DNA of 64,000 nucleotides from Cyanidiococcus yangmingshanensis (Eukaryota > Rhodophyta > Bangiophyceae > Cyanidiales > Cyanidiaceae): the NCBI GenBank assembly GCA_013995675.1, contig VWRR01000003.1:372001-436000 (forward strand). Reading direction: 5' to 3'. Shown one piece after another: positions 21,401 through 34,865 of the stretch. The notes under the pieces are model-generated. The model made no database searches. It was not told the DNA's origin and saw nothing but the letters and a program-made list of their open reading frames with translations. Positions within the stretch are counted from its first letter, which is position 1, and every line of letters starts with the position of its first letter. A program made the translations under genes and the position numbers.

Positions 21401-23872
21401 AAGACGTTTCACCGCCATCATTCTCTCGGATGATCTCGTCGAGTCGGACCTGCATCAAATCGTGGAGCACATGTTCACCAGACGCTTGTGCAGCGACAGG
21501 CATCAGGTTGCATCAGGAGGTCCTGCACTCACAGAACGAGTGGTTGCTTTCTATCGAGAGGTACGGACACTGAGTCGCAGTCAACTGGCCACGGCAGGAG
21601 ACGAGACAGCACCTCGCTTTTCGCTTCGAGCACTGGGTCGCATGTTGCGTCTGGCGACGCATCTCACTCGGCAGGGACTCGATGCTCGTCGAGCACTCTA
21701 CGAAGGTGCCTGTCTTGGATTTGCCTCCTATCTCGATGAAGCCAGTCGTCAACGCGTCCTTGGGCTGGCGCATACGCTTCTGGGTCCCGAACTCACCGAG
21801 AACGACTTGAGCCAACCAGTCACCAAGTTGTTGATGCCGTCATCATCGCTCGCCAGTCGAGCAGTGATCGACCTTGGCGGTCAATGGCTCGCAGTCTATC
21901 CTGGTCATCAAGCGACTTGTCCAGCAGGGACACCTCCATGCCGAGCAGGAGCGTTGAACGATCCCCAAAGGCTGATGCCAGGCCATGATCTGGAGCACCA
22001 GCCGAGAACGACCACCGCATTCACATTTGTCTGTACACCGACCATGGAGCGTGCTCTTTGCGATATCGCGAGAGCGTTGGTCGACGGTCTCAGCAAGACA
22101 CCCGTATTGATCGAGGGGACCACAGCAGCTGGCAAAACGGCGCTGGTCCAGTACATCGCTCAATGTACTGGCCATGAACTCATTCGGTTGAACCAACACG
22201 AACACACCGAAGTGAGCGAATATCTCGGTCGTTATACAATCGGACCGAATGGTGATCTGGTCTTTGTGGAAGGACCGCTCGTTCGAGCAGCCCGAAATGG
22301 GCACTGGGTACTGCTCGATGAGTTAAACTTGGCCCCAGGTGACGTGCTCGAGTCCATCAATCGACTCTTGGATGAGAATCGCGAGCTCATTATTCCCGAG
22401 ACGGGTCAAGTGATACAAGCCCATCCTCATTTTGCGTTGTTTGCGACGCAGAACCCCAGCGGTGGCACGGGTATCGGTGGTGCTCATGCTCGCTACGCGG
22501 GTCGCAAGTCGTTATCACCAGCGTTTCGTTCACGTTTCATGCTCATTCATCTTCCGGAAATGAAGGACAAGGAGTTGGTCCAGATCCTCTGTGTACGTTA
22601 TGCACTGCCGACGAGCTTTGCGACAGCCATGGTGAATGTTCTGCGAGATTTGCAACTCCGACGATCTGCGGAACGAATCTTTGCCGGTGCCGAGGGTCTG
22701 GTCACGGCCAGAGACTTGTTTCGATGGGCAAGTCGTCAGCCTAGGGATCGTCGTTCGCTTCTCTTCCATGGACGTTGTCTCTTGGTGGAACGTATTCGAC
22801 AGGCTCCTGAACGAGCGGCAGTCTGGCGGATTCTCTGTCGCCATGTGGGTGTCTCAGCACAAGGCGTGACGACGACGACAAACGCCGCGGTTCATGAACG
22901 CAATCAGATAGAAACGCTGAATACAATCGATGATGACGACGACAATCTGAACGATGCGGTGACGGCATGGGAACAATGCTCATGGGCACTGGAGACACTC
23001 CAGCATGGGGACCAGGGATGCGCTGCCTCGTCCAGGTCTGTTCCAGAACAAGTGTGGAGACGAGTGCTTCACGTGGCCCAGGAATGCGGGCTGGTGCTGG
23101 TTCCAGCCCTGCGTCGACTCCTTCGACTTGCACTCCACTGTATCATTCATCGTGAGCCAGTGCTCTTTATTGGCGAGACCGGTATCGGCAAAAGCACTGT
23201 CTGTAGCGTACTGGCCACTGCATTGGGACGTGAACTCATCACCATGAATGGACATCGTCATACGGAGGCAGCGGACCTCGTTGGACGTTATGTGCCGTGC
23301 TCGGCACCGTCCGTTGCATCCAAGCCATCCTTTGTCTGGCAGGATGGCCTGCTCACCATGGCCATGCGTCGAGGAGCCTTTCTACTGCTCGATGAAGTCA
23401 ACATGGTCGATGACTGCTGTCATTGAACGACTGAACAGCGTCCTCGAGCCATCAGGCCAGCTGGTGCTCAGTGAACGGGGCGGAGACCCGCTCCAAGTCG
23501 TCCAGGCAGCACCCAGTTTTCGGGTCTTTGCCTGTATGAACCCAAGTGGTGACTTTGGTAAGAAAGAACTCTCCACAGCGATTCGTAATCGTTTCACAGA
23601 GATTTGGGTTCCTTTCGAAGGCTCCTGGAGCGATCTCTGGCCAATCGCCAGCAGCTTGCTGGCCAAGGAACCTCCTGCCATCAGGAGACTGTGGCAGGAG
23701 GCACTGGCCTGGCTCCTCGAACACCAGCAACGAGTACCAAACATGCCAGCAATGAGCATTCGAGATCTCACCGGCTGGATTCGAGTCTACCGAGCTGCCT
23801 GCAACCGTTGGAGAATGGCTCCTGGCTTGGCTTTGGCCCAGGGCATCGAGGCCGTTTGGGGTCGTCGTCACC

Positions 23873-23903
<31 letters not shown>

Positions 23904-26900
23904 TCAAGAGAAGGAGGAGACGCTCCGAGACATGGCTCCCTCTGGCCTGGATCGAGCAACCTTTTTATCGAGACTGGGTTTGGATCCACAGACCGACCTA
24001 GATGCTGCCTTCTTTACCGAGACGGTGCCACAAACGGATCGCTGGTGCTCGACTGCACCCACTGTTCGAAAGCATCTCGCTCGACTCTATCGCGTCTTGG
24101 ATGCTGATCAGCGACCGATTCTACTGGAGGGCCCACCTGGTGTCGGCAAGACGCAGCTGGTCATCTACCTGGCCCAGTGTCAGTCTGTGCGGTTGCATCG
24201 TGTGAACTTGAGCGAGTCCACCGAGATGATCGACCTTGTCGGGACATTTGTTCCTCACGAGGGCGGGTTTCGCTTCCAGAAAGGTCCCCTCTATGTTGCC
24301 ATGGAACAAGGAGATTGGATTCTCGTTGATGAACTCAATCTGGCGAGTCAGTCGGTCCTGGAGGGCCTCAATGCAGTGCTGGACCATCGTCGACTGTTGC
24401 AGGTACCCGAGTTGGCCCTGTCGATTCAAGCAGCAGCGCAGTTCCGCTTCTTTGGTACCCAGAACCCAGCTGGAACGAGTGCGGGTAGACGACCACTGCC
24501 TCACAGTTTTCTCAATCGATTTTGGTGTATTCCATGTCAAGCGTATGATGTTGCCGACTATGAACAGGTGCTACAGACACTGTTTCCGGAACTCGACGCC
24601 ACCGCATGCCATTGCTTAACGCACTGGTGGCCACAACAAGTACGCAACGCGACTGGTCGGCATGCCAACCTTCGGGATGTGCTGCGTCTGGCGACACTCT
24701 GGCACGCCTATCCGCAGACACAGGTCACAGACTGGGCCCGACTACTCCTGCCACAAGCTTTACGGCTGCAGCCACAGGAGCGAGCGCAGGATTTGCCTCG
24801 AGACGAACCGCAACGACCGCATCTGGTTGGGATATCGGAATGTACGGAACGACGAGAACAACAACAACAACAACACTGCATGTCTTGTTGGCGACCCGGG
24901 GTCTCGTTTCGTGGGCCAGCGCCAGTCCTGGTGCGAGACCTGAACATGCCATCGTTTGATGCTGTCGTCGAGCGTGAACTGCTTGAACAAGGTAGCCTGG
25001 CCACGATGACCGTCTCGAATGCATCCGGTCTCTATCATCAGATTGGCACCATGCTGGGTTCGTCCATGACCTCATTGGAATATCATGGCGTTTACAACGC
25101 CAGCGATGAACAGCAGACGCGACCTAGGCAGCACAGCAACGCGTTTGCAACACCAGACGCTGTTCCCTGTCGAGCAGCGAAGGACTCGACAACATCATGG
25201 GCATTGTATTGGGGACCTGTTCGGCTTCCATGGAGGGATGTTCAGGGTCCCACCGACCGAGGCTTGCTAGCTGAATCGTTTGCCACACCATCATCATTAC
25301 CGCTTTTCCGACCCGAACAAGCCTCTTACTGGACAGCACTGGCCATTGGCATTGCGCAACGATGGCCGTGCCTGCTTGTAGGCCCAGACGCGGTTGGCAA
25401 AGCGAGTCTGGTCCGAGCCATGGCCCAGCTCTTGGGTGCTCCCCTAGCGGAGATCCTGCTGAGCAACCAGGCCGATTTGACGGAACTACTTGGTGGTTAT
25501 CGTCAAGCGATGGAAACAGACCCGATTCTGGCATCTACGGGGACCAAGTCAGCGCGATGCGACCAAGCACCTGCTGCTCGGTTTGTTTGGCAACCGTCTC
25601 GCTTGTTGCAAGCGATTCAACAAGGTCATTGGGTCTTGTTGCGTCATGTGGAGGCCCTGTCTCCAGCCCTTGTCGATCGCCTGAATCCGTTACTGGAAGA
25701 GGGCGTCACTCATTTTTCAGTACCCGAAGCGCCCCTTGAACAACACGATGGGACCAGCGAGCAGGAGTGCACCACCCGAACAAGCGGGAGGAGCGACGCC
25801 AATGCTATCGTGGTGCATCCCCAGTTTCGTATCTTTTTAACCGTTACAACAACAACAACAACGGATTCCATGGGGTTTGCAGGCGTGTCGGAAGCGTTAC
25901 AGAACCGCTGCTTGACGCTCTGGATACGACCCGGTGTCTCGTCCTCGGGATGGACTCGACCTGTTTTGGATGGTGTCGCAACCACCAGCCATGCACCTGG
26001 GACCGATGCATTGGCATCATGGGTGGCCCCGTCAACCGCTTCCGGACTTGTGCCCGATGCTCAAGCGATACATCCAGCGTCCAACGACCACAAGCAGCCA
26101 GGACGACAGACGTGGTCACGACCGGCTCGAGGACATTCATGCTGGCCAGCACTGCGTTTTTTCTACGACCCACTGCGGGTGTCCATCGAGGAGGATCTGG
26201 AACGGCTTTGGCAGGTGAGCCACTGGCAGGACCAGGGCGACCACAATGATGTCGAGCGACCAAGTCTAGTCGGTCATCAGTCGCAGCCAGCCACCGACTG
26301 GCAGCGACACGGAGACGCGTCGAGGAGATACCAAGCGCGACACCTGGCCATTCCGTGGATTCGTCAACAACATCGGGAAGCAGCGGGCCTCTTTCTGGTG
26401 CTCGCATCGTCCGCAGACTTGGGCGCAAGACTGGCCCTCGTGGGTTTCGAGCCAGCGTCGCCCATACGAGACCTGCTCCATCGCCAGACGAGTGCAGCAC
26501 TGGCGTCGCTGTCGACGCAACCATGGCTGGATCGACTCCAGTCTATGGATATGGAGACAGACGCGGAGACGGCAACATGCTTGACGCTACTTGTGGTCTA
26601 CTGGCGATGTCTCTGGCCATGGGCAGTACCGTGGCCACAACTTGCAACGAAACCGACGCTGACCAGGGAGACGATTGTCGCGATGCGTCTGGCGGCCTTG
26701 CAACACATGGCCATGAACGCGAGCGTGAACAACCTGCCCAATGACGATACCCGTGCGGTGAACGAGGACAGGTACACCAACAGCACGGGGCGCAGGTGGC
26801 GGTCAAACGCTATCCTGGTCGCTGCCTGGCAAGCCATCCGAGCTGTTGCTTGGCCCCAGGCACTCGATCCCTCATCGGGAAGGTGTTTGCCTCAGTGGAT

Positions 26901-29900
26901 GCTCCCCAATGCCTATACAGCAAGCGCGAGCCAAGCACTCTTTCAGTTGCTGCAACCGACGCAAAGGCGCGTCCCTGCATCGTGGATAGAGGCAGCTGCA
27001 GAAGAGGTCTGCCGTCTGACCACGCCAACATCATCATCAGTGACTGCTGCCGAGATGGAACGTGCTTCCGAAAGGACGACTGCAGGGACCATGCACCTCG
27101 TCGACGATGCCGCTGAGGACGAGTGCAGCCTAGAAACGAGCACCTCGTCATCATGGCTCATCTGGTTGGTGCTCGTGAACACGGCTCGACTCTTGCGAGC
27201 GAGCAGCCAGCTGGAGGACGCGAAGACAGCGATCGACAGCACCAGGCAGCAGGAACTGGCCATGGGTTGGTCCAGCCTCTACACGTGGCTTGTTCACTTC
27301 GCGTGGCCTCTGCCACTGGTGGCCGCCATCAAGCGGGTCATGAAGTGTTTTGGCATTCATGGTCATGCCAGCAGCGCTTTCGTTCGTGGATCGGCCCTGG
27401 CTCAGGTTGCCCTCTACTGGCATCAGCTGCTCTGGTCGCTCCTGTCGGTACCGAGTCCTGCGTCGGTGATGAGCTCGCCAAATATCTGTCGAGCGTCATT
27501 CCGTTCCGACGGTACACCTTGTGGTCTGTCCAAGTCCTGGGCCACGTTCTTGTCGGGTTGGTGTGCATGGCGTTGTCTCGGACGAACGCTCCGTCAACGA
27601 CAGGGAACGTTTGCAGATGCACGAGACAGGAGCGGTGATTTCATCCGAGAATCGCTCTGGTCTTCGATGCCATCAACAATCGAGTCGACAACCGACGCTT
27701 TGCTACTGGAAACGTTTGTTCAGTTGCCGTGTTTTGAAGCGTTTGCAACGTCATCGACCTGGATGGATGCTTGGTTTCGGTTCTCTGATGATGGCGAGCC
27801 CTGTCTGGATCCAGCGCTGGTCTATGCGTATCTACGCGACGAGGCACTCCCATGGTTGCATCAGCTGCAACAGCACGATCAATGCATTCAAGAACAGGTG
27901 TTGAACGGTGTTTTCTATCGGGTGCCGGGGACCACCGACTGCGGTCTCGTACAACGAGTGGACTTGACGCCTGAACAGCTTGCTGAGCTGGATGCAGTGT
28001 CGCATTGGCGAGCCTGTTATCGTCCTTCGGCTCCAGTTCTGGATGAGGCGCTACGGTATCTCGCCGAATGGAGACTTGGTCTCGCTCGACTTGAGGAAGC
28101 GCACTCGACGACGAGACCGGCATGGTCGCCAGCGCAATGTGAACAAGCCCAACAGTTGGCTGAACTGGCGAGCGCATTCCTTCCTGCTGGTCGTTTCCAT
28201 CAAGTGCACGATGTGGCTGGTCTGTTTCTGTTGCAGTTGTATCAAGGATACTATGCACGCGCCTTGCAACCGTTACTGCGTTTCGAACAGGAGCGTGTCC
28301 TCGACGCTGCTGTTGACTGGTCGACGCTCTGGACGCCGTTGGCGTTGTTGTGGTCACCCAAGCAGACGGACGTGGTATGCAGGCTGTGTTCGCCATCCTC
28401 AGCGGCGTTGTCGTCCGCATCGACAAGAGCACCACAGATGATGCACCTGGGGATGCCTCGTCCTCGGCCAGTGCTCGTCACGTACTGGAACAGCTTGCAG
28501 TCGAATTCGGAAGATGCAGAGGAGCGTCTTTTGTCGAGCGCTTGGGCACTCGTGCTCGATGCATTGCTGCAGGAGCATGCTGGATTGGGTCTCGGTCGAC
28601 GCGTGATACAGCATCCGCTGGTACAGGACGCTTGGCAGACGCTGGTCGATGCTGTTTGGCCGGAGACGCTGGACCCAACGACGGACCCAAGTGATCCTGA
28701 GCATCTCTTTGGGGACTCGTTGTCGCTTCTGGAGCAATGTTTGGACCCTGTGCGCAGTCTTCACGAGACAGCGACGACAAGGATGCCTCTGGACGATGCA
28801 GACGAAGCGCATGATACGGAAAGTGCTCTATGGATCGCCCTGGAACTTTTGGAGAGCCTCTCGATGCCAATGCCTTGCGCCCAGCAGTTGATGAACTGGG
28901 AAATGCAGGACGAGCCAACAACTGCGCCCACAGGGCAGGGTTCAGCGCACGTGCCCGTGTCTGGCACATGCTCGTCCCGGAAGCATTCATCATCACCATT
29001 GTCTGTCCCGGTGACGGCAAGCACGAGCACTTGGACGAACAGCAGGAGTGCGTCATCCGGGACCGCGTTATGGCAAGCGCTGCCTGCACTGGTGGCCCAG
29101 CTACTCGACAAGCAACCTAACCGTGATGCTGCCCATCGAATCCATGATGGTATTGCAGTGGCACTGCTGCTTGTCCTGGCCATGAGGACGAGCGCTCGAC
29201 GCGGGACTCGACGATCCGGCCAGGAGCAGGATCGTCGTTGCAGCAGCAGCAATAACAACAACAACAGGATGGCCTGCTATCGGGCGCTACTGAGTGCCTA
29301 CGTCTCGGTAACGAGTCAACTACTAGAGTTGGAGCCTGCAGCGGTCTGGCTCTCTGTCCTACGCCAACGCGACTCGATGCCTTACTTTTGGATGGCTTGG
29401 CAGCGACCGACCGGCATGGGGCCTGCAGCCCAGGGAACCGCGTCCCCGGCTGGCCCACTGGACGAAGCAGAGCCTGTGCTTCATCAGCTGCGCGCACAAG
29501 TCCATCAGTGGGCACTGGAAGAGCCAGAACAAGCGATTTGGCTCCATTTGGATGAACAATGGGACATGTGCTGGGCCCGTCTTGGTCAGGGGTTGCGTCG
29601 TGGCCAAGCGCGCGAGGCCATAGAAGCTCTCTTGGAGCAGTTGCTCGAGCCGTTGGCACAGCATCTCTTTCATCGTTGTGCTTTTGGTGACTCGACCGAG
29701 CGCGACAACGCCTTGTTCGTGTCGACGTTACGTCGTCTGGGAGCTGTCATGGCATCGCTACGTCTTCGATGCTTTGGATTGCCGTCGTTCCGACGAGCAC
29801 GACGCTGGTTGCGTTATCATCGACGAGTCGCGGAAACGTTACCAATCTGGGTTCGAATGGCCAAAGCTGTATCATTCGGGGACGATGGAGATGTTGACCG

Positions 29901-32900
29901 CGCAACCCAAATGCCAACGGCAAGGAAACAACACGAAGCGATGCACCTGCTGGTCTGGACAGCATGCGGTCGACTCGTTGAGCAACTTGCGCTCGGGTAT
30001 GTGGGGCCCCTTGCTGCAACTGTGGGCGCTGCTTGCAGACAGCGGTCCCTGTTTCGACCCGAACTTGTTTCCATGGGCAACCATGCTGCAAGTTCTGGAA
30101 AGCTACTATGGACGCTATCGGAGTCCTCATTCAGGAGACGCTGCATGCAACCATGGACCGCCTCGATCATGCCTGGCAGAAGCAACGAGAAGTGCTTGGT
30201 TGGCAGGTTGCGTCAGCCCTGGCAGAGTCATATCGATTGGGAACGCTATCGGGATACAGTTCAGCAGGGCCAGCGGCTTGAACGGCAGCACCTGCGAGCA
30301 TTGGCACAACAGTTGGATAGCCAGGTCCAGCCGTTGCTCTACCAGTATCGACAGGAAAGATTGCGGCGACTCGACGAACGTCCTCGGTTCCATGAGACAG
30401 GTTTTGACAAGTCGAGCGAAGCCTGTCGAACGCCCAAAGCCATTCAGTACATCGCTGGCCTCGTTCAGGATTTGGAGGCCTACGCCCACGCTCTATCCGT
30501 ACAGTTGTCGCAGCAGGTGACGCTGCAATCCATAGAGCGCTCACAACGACAGGTGCTGCAGTTGCTTCGTGAGCGCGGCCTACGACGCTCAGGTTATGTG
30601 GAACCGCTTCAGCTGCACTGGCCACAGACTGCACTCTGGCTGGGACGTGCTCCCTGGCGAAACCTGGAACCGACTCGCGGAGCTTTGCTCGATGAGGCAC
30701 TCTTTAACCTGCTGGATGCACTCTTGGTTCTAGATGAACAGTTCTGGGCCGAGACGGCGAGGCAGTCTTCCTCCTCCGGAATGCGTTCAGTGGCCTCGCT
30801 ACGATCGATATTGCTAGGTCTACTGCAGGACATGGCCGACCAACGCCTCTACTGGTCTTGTTGGAAGGCGAATATCGACAGGAACGGAGCAGGCACCAGA
30901 TATCCGTGGCCCTCTGGAACCGATGATGAAGAGGTGACTCGAGCGGCTGCTCATCGCTCATCCGTAGCAATCCATCTCGACACAAATGGAGCCAGCACAA
31001 GCCAAATACGCACATCCATGGGCACTGAGGAAACAGACAAGGACAACGCGCTAGGTAGGGCACTGGCAGCGACGGAGGAACTCACTGTGCTGTTGAGCTG
31101 TTGGCCCTCGACGGAAAGGTTGCAGAGCCGTCTGCAAGCACTCGTTGAACGAATCGACATGCTTCTGGCAAAGGGTGATTTGTCTGGAGCAACCGCCGCT
31201 GCATCGAGTTTGAGGAGCCTGCTCAACTCTTCGCTGCATCAGGAACTGGGGAATGTGTCGCTCCCGCAGAGCGATGTGCTTGAGCGGCTCTGTCATGGTG
31301 CTGCCGACCTCGTCCAGGTCATGCTCGAGACGAAAACCAAGGAAGCTGAATGTGCTCCTTGGGCGTCGACTGGAACATCCGAGCGCAGCAGCGGCAACGC
31401 GTCTAGCGCAGCAACGAATGATCTCTGGACGCAGTTCCAGAGCGCTCTGGAGGAGGCACCAGACCAGACTCCACGACCTCTGCAGACGATGCTTCGTTGG
31501 CGACCCAGTACCTTGTCGACATCAACTGATTCGCATGCTTCTTGTGCGCTCGATTGCAGCCAGTTGGAAGCAATCGTCGATGTACTAGCATTGCTTCACG
31601 AGCAGCTGTTGGTGCTCGCGCAGCGACTTGCCCAGATCGCGACCATGCTGCTGACGTTGCTGGCCAAAGCGTCTGTTTCTGACACTGCAACCGAAACGAA
31701 CAGCGAATGAGCAATGCTGTGAGGGACCTGGACTCGCAGCGGATGGCGCTGTGGATGCCACTGCTCGTGACTGCACTGCCCAAGTGAATGCCACGGAGAT
31801 TGGTGAGGAACTTGCATCCATGCGGTGCTCATCGACCTCTTCGGAGACTGCTCCATCGGAATGCGATGCTTCAACCGATGCCGAAGCACTCGACGTGCCA
31901 GCGGACGCTTTCGATACAACAGACCAGGGTCGTACTGCTTCAGAGCGAGGAGCGTAACCCAGATGACGCAGACAGCAGCAAGGATGGTCCTGGTCCCAGG
32001 CGCTCTCTTTCTGATCAGGAGTCCCAGCTGGCCTCCGAATGCAGTTTGGATTCGCTGGACAGGGCGGCCCAAGCAGAGCACGCGGAATCGTCAACACCGC
32101 GGATGCCGTCTCCTCCCAACGGTATGGCGGACGAGAACGAGGATGATGATGATGATGATGAGTCTGATATGGATGCTTGGACCACGCCAGCGAACGCCGA
32201 TGACGACCAAGTGTCGAAGCATGGCCATGAGACACGAGACGAAACCGCCAGCGATGATCAGTCCGGTCCAAGTGCTGACCTGTTTCTGCCAGGTGATCGC
32301 AACGATGACGATGCAGAGTCTGAAACGACAAGCGTGGTCGACCAGGAGACGTCAGGGATGGAGGCCATAACCTCTGCAGCTGTTCATGACCACGAGGAAG
32401 CGGAAAGCGGATCATCCGATCATGGCTCAACGACTGAGACTGCCTTGGATGCCAGCACGTCCGAAAGACCAACATCGACGGATGTTGTTGTGGAAACAGC
32501 CCCGATGGCGTCACCTGCGGGACAAGCGAACGCTTGGGGCAACGCCACCCACACAGGTAGAGCGAACGAGTTATCGGAGACTTGTCCAACGTCATCGATG
32601 CCGATGGCTTGGTCGGACACCACGGAGCCTGTCATTCTTGGATCCGAGCCAAGAGCAAGTGCGACGGCGAAGGTGAACGGCCTCGAAGCGCGGAGTACGG
32701 AAAAGGCCTTGGACGGAACCTCCCCTGCCATGGACGCGTATTCCAACGCGACGCTGTCGAGACGCGCAGCCTTGTACCATCAGGAATGCGAATGGACACG
32801 TAACGAGTTGCAGGCGTCGACGGAAACGGAGCCAATGACCCTTGACGAGAGAACCTCTCCAGGCGAACAGGTCAGTAGCCAGCACGATGATGCGCGCCAT

Positions 32901-34077
32901 TGGAGATGTTGTGGAGCGAGCGACCGCTCTGTCGACGACAGCGCCACCAGCTGACCTGTCCGACCAGGATGCGGATGCCATCGTCGCGTTGCAGCAGCAG
33001 CAGCAGCAGCAGCAAGTCCAAGGATCATCTGGGGTCATGACCCGCGCATCCTCCTCATCGTCGTTGTCTACCGAAGCCAAAGACGAGAAAACACCTGCGA
33101 GTCAAGACCGAGCGCGAGCAACAGCGACGCCCGAGCCCATGGATGTGGATGCCGCCATCTTCCAGACCGCTCTGACAAGGAAACAGAGCCACTGTGCTGG
33201 TGGCTTTTGGAGCGTCGCCACGAGGCCTCCTATTGCCGCATTGACTCGCCGTCTAGAGCCGATTCTGGAATACAATCAGCTGACTCGTTTTGCAGGGGAC
33301 TTTAGGACAGGCAAGCGACTGCATATGCGTCGACTGGTCGACTACGTGGCCAGCAACTATACTCGTGATCGGATTTGGATGCGTCGAGTACGACCGGATC
33401 GCAGACAGTACGACATTGTCGTGGCGGTGGATGACTCGGCAAGTATGCGCGAGTCTGGCGCTTATCGTCTAGCACTCGAGTCGTTGGTGGTCGTTGCAAC
33501 TGCCCTGCATCGTCTCGAGCTGGGCCATCTCGGCGTGATACGCTTTGGTGTTGATGCCCAGGTTGTTCATGGTCTCGCGGATGGTATGCCTGCTGCTGGA
33601 CCGCTCGGGGATCGACTGGTGCGTCAGTTCACGTTTCAACAGGAGGCAACCAATATTGCTGCGATGCTGCAGTGTGCACTGGCGATGTTGACGGAAGCTC
33701 GCCAGCAATCAAACTGGGACCCTTGATCCTTGGCAACTGGTACTGATTCTCTCCGATGGACGTCTCGGGGATCGGGAGGCGCTTCGAGCACTCGTTCGAG
33801 AGGCCAACGCTCATCGACAGTGGTTGGTCTTTTTCATTCTGGATGAGGTGGCCGGACATACGACCCCGGAAGCGTCGTTTCGGGCCACCGCCACGACGTC
33901 GGTGCTGGACTATGAAGCAGGTTGCGTTCACCGAAGCAGGGACGTCTACAGATACGACGCTATCTGGAGGATTTTCCTTTTCCGTTCTATGTGATTGTGC
34001 AGGATATGGAGGCGTTGCCGTTCGTGTTTGGTGACGCGTTGACCCAATGGTTGGCAGCGAGTGAAGTTCAACGCTGA
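18486..34077 (+). CDS. MDN1: Midasin (Rea1/Mdn1), giant ribosome-assembly ATPase
   Basis: A dynein-like AAA+ machine that strips assembly factors from nucleolar and nucleoplasmic pre-60S particles. About 5,190 codons from the ATG at 18486, normal for midasin. Six P-loops are visible: GESGSGK (19553), GEAGVGK (20481), GTTAAGK (22115), GETGIGK (23172), GPPGVGK (24130) and GPDAVGK (25381). Walker B motifs (LLDELNLA, LLDEVNM) follow several of them. A long Gln/Leu-rich linker runs to about 31.7 kb, then an Asp/Glu-rich region, then the MIDAS domain (YDIVVAVDDSASM at about 33,411) with the DxSxS metal site, ending at 34077 with FPFPFYVIVQDMEALP. Seven frame changes are needed, all +1: about 23,413, before 31,708, 31,920-31,955, 32,845-32,950, 33,724, 33,911 and 33,937-33,955. 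Between the first and second the frame is clean for about 8.3 kb. Confidence 0.93.
23869..23907 (+). repeat. Coding CAC/CAA triplet run in midasin
   Basis: Consecutive CAC then CAA codons encode a His tract followed by a Gln tract in the segment between AAA modules 4 and 5. Similar short CAA/ACA runs occur near 19,941, 24,857, 25,849 and 29,250 in the same gene. Confidence 0.9.
32992..33015 (+). repeat. Coding CAG run (poly-Gln) before the MIDAS domain
   Basis: Seven CAG and one CAA codon encode eight glutamines between the acidic region and the MIDAS domain of midasin. A GAT run at about 32,142-32,162 encodes an Asp tract upstream in the acidic region. Confidence 0.9.
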
Positions 34078-34865
34078 GCAAACGTCTAGGCACTTGATGA
34101 CTGCGAAGTCCATTGCCTTGGCAGATATCCAGGGCGAGCGCTCACCAGAGCTATGGGTCTGCAGAGTGCATCAAGGGAATGGATACGCAGGGAGAGCAGC
34201 GCCTGCTCCTGAATTGGCGTTCTATCGGCTCGGTTGTGGCGAACAGGCACCGTTCACAGATACAGAAGACAAGTGTCGGCAGCGAGAAGAAATACGGGGT
34301 TGTACAACGTCGTCCCAGGTCTCTGAACGACGTAAAATCATATCGGCCACTGGAGCAGATAGGGTTTATTCGGATCGTTGCGACGACCTCGAGTTGAGGG
34401 AGCCGCAGACGCCTATGATTGGCGAGCGTTTGAACGTCCCGTGTCGAGAAGCTTTCAAGACATCTGGACAGGCGAGCGCGAGCACGTACAAACAGGGCGC
34501 GTTGGTGGACAACCTCAAGGTCATTTCGAGAGTGTCCATCGAGCGAGTTGTTCGTTACCTCACGATCGGCTTTGACAAGTAATCCAGATGAGCATGACTG
34601 CATCTTCACCGGGCTCGACGAGTAGGGTGAAACTGCCTATGCAAGCATCTTCACACAAGGTCGTGTCAAGAACGGTCTCTTGCGATGGGGTTATCAACCC
34701 TGCGGGTGGATCCGGCTCAGCTGAAACTCCTCTATGGCCACAAACCCTCGAGTGCGTTCACGTCAGTGTGAAAAAGAGTTTCGATCAGACAGCGTGAATC
34801 TCCAGAGGCGTCAATGCAGCTGCTCGCAGACGACAAAAGGGATGGAAGCGCTCTTGTTTCGATCA
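34078..34865. other. Spacer between two converging genes
   Basis: About 790 bp between the midasin stop and the stop of the Rpp40-like gene. An open frame on the plus strand (about 34,061-34,582) has no family resemblance. Nothing else is seen. Confidence 0.35.
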
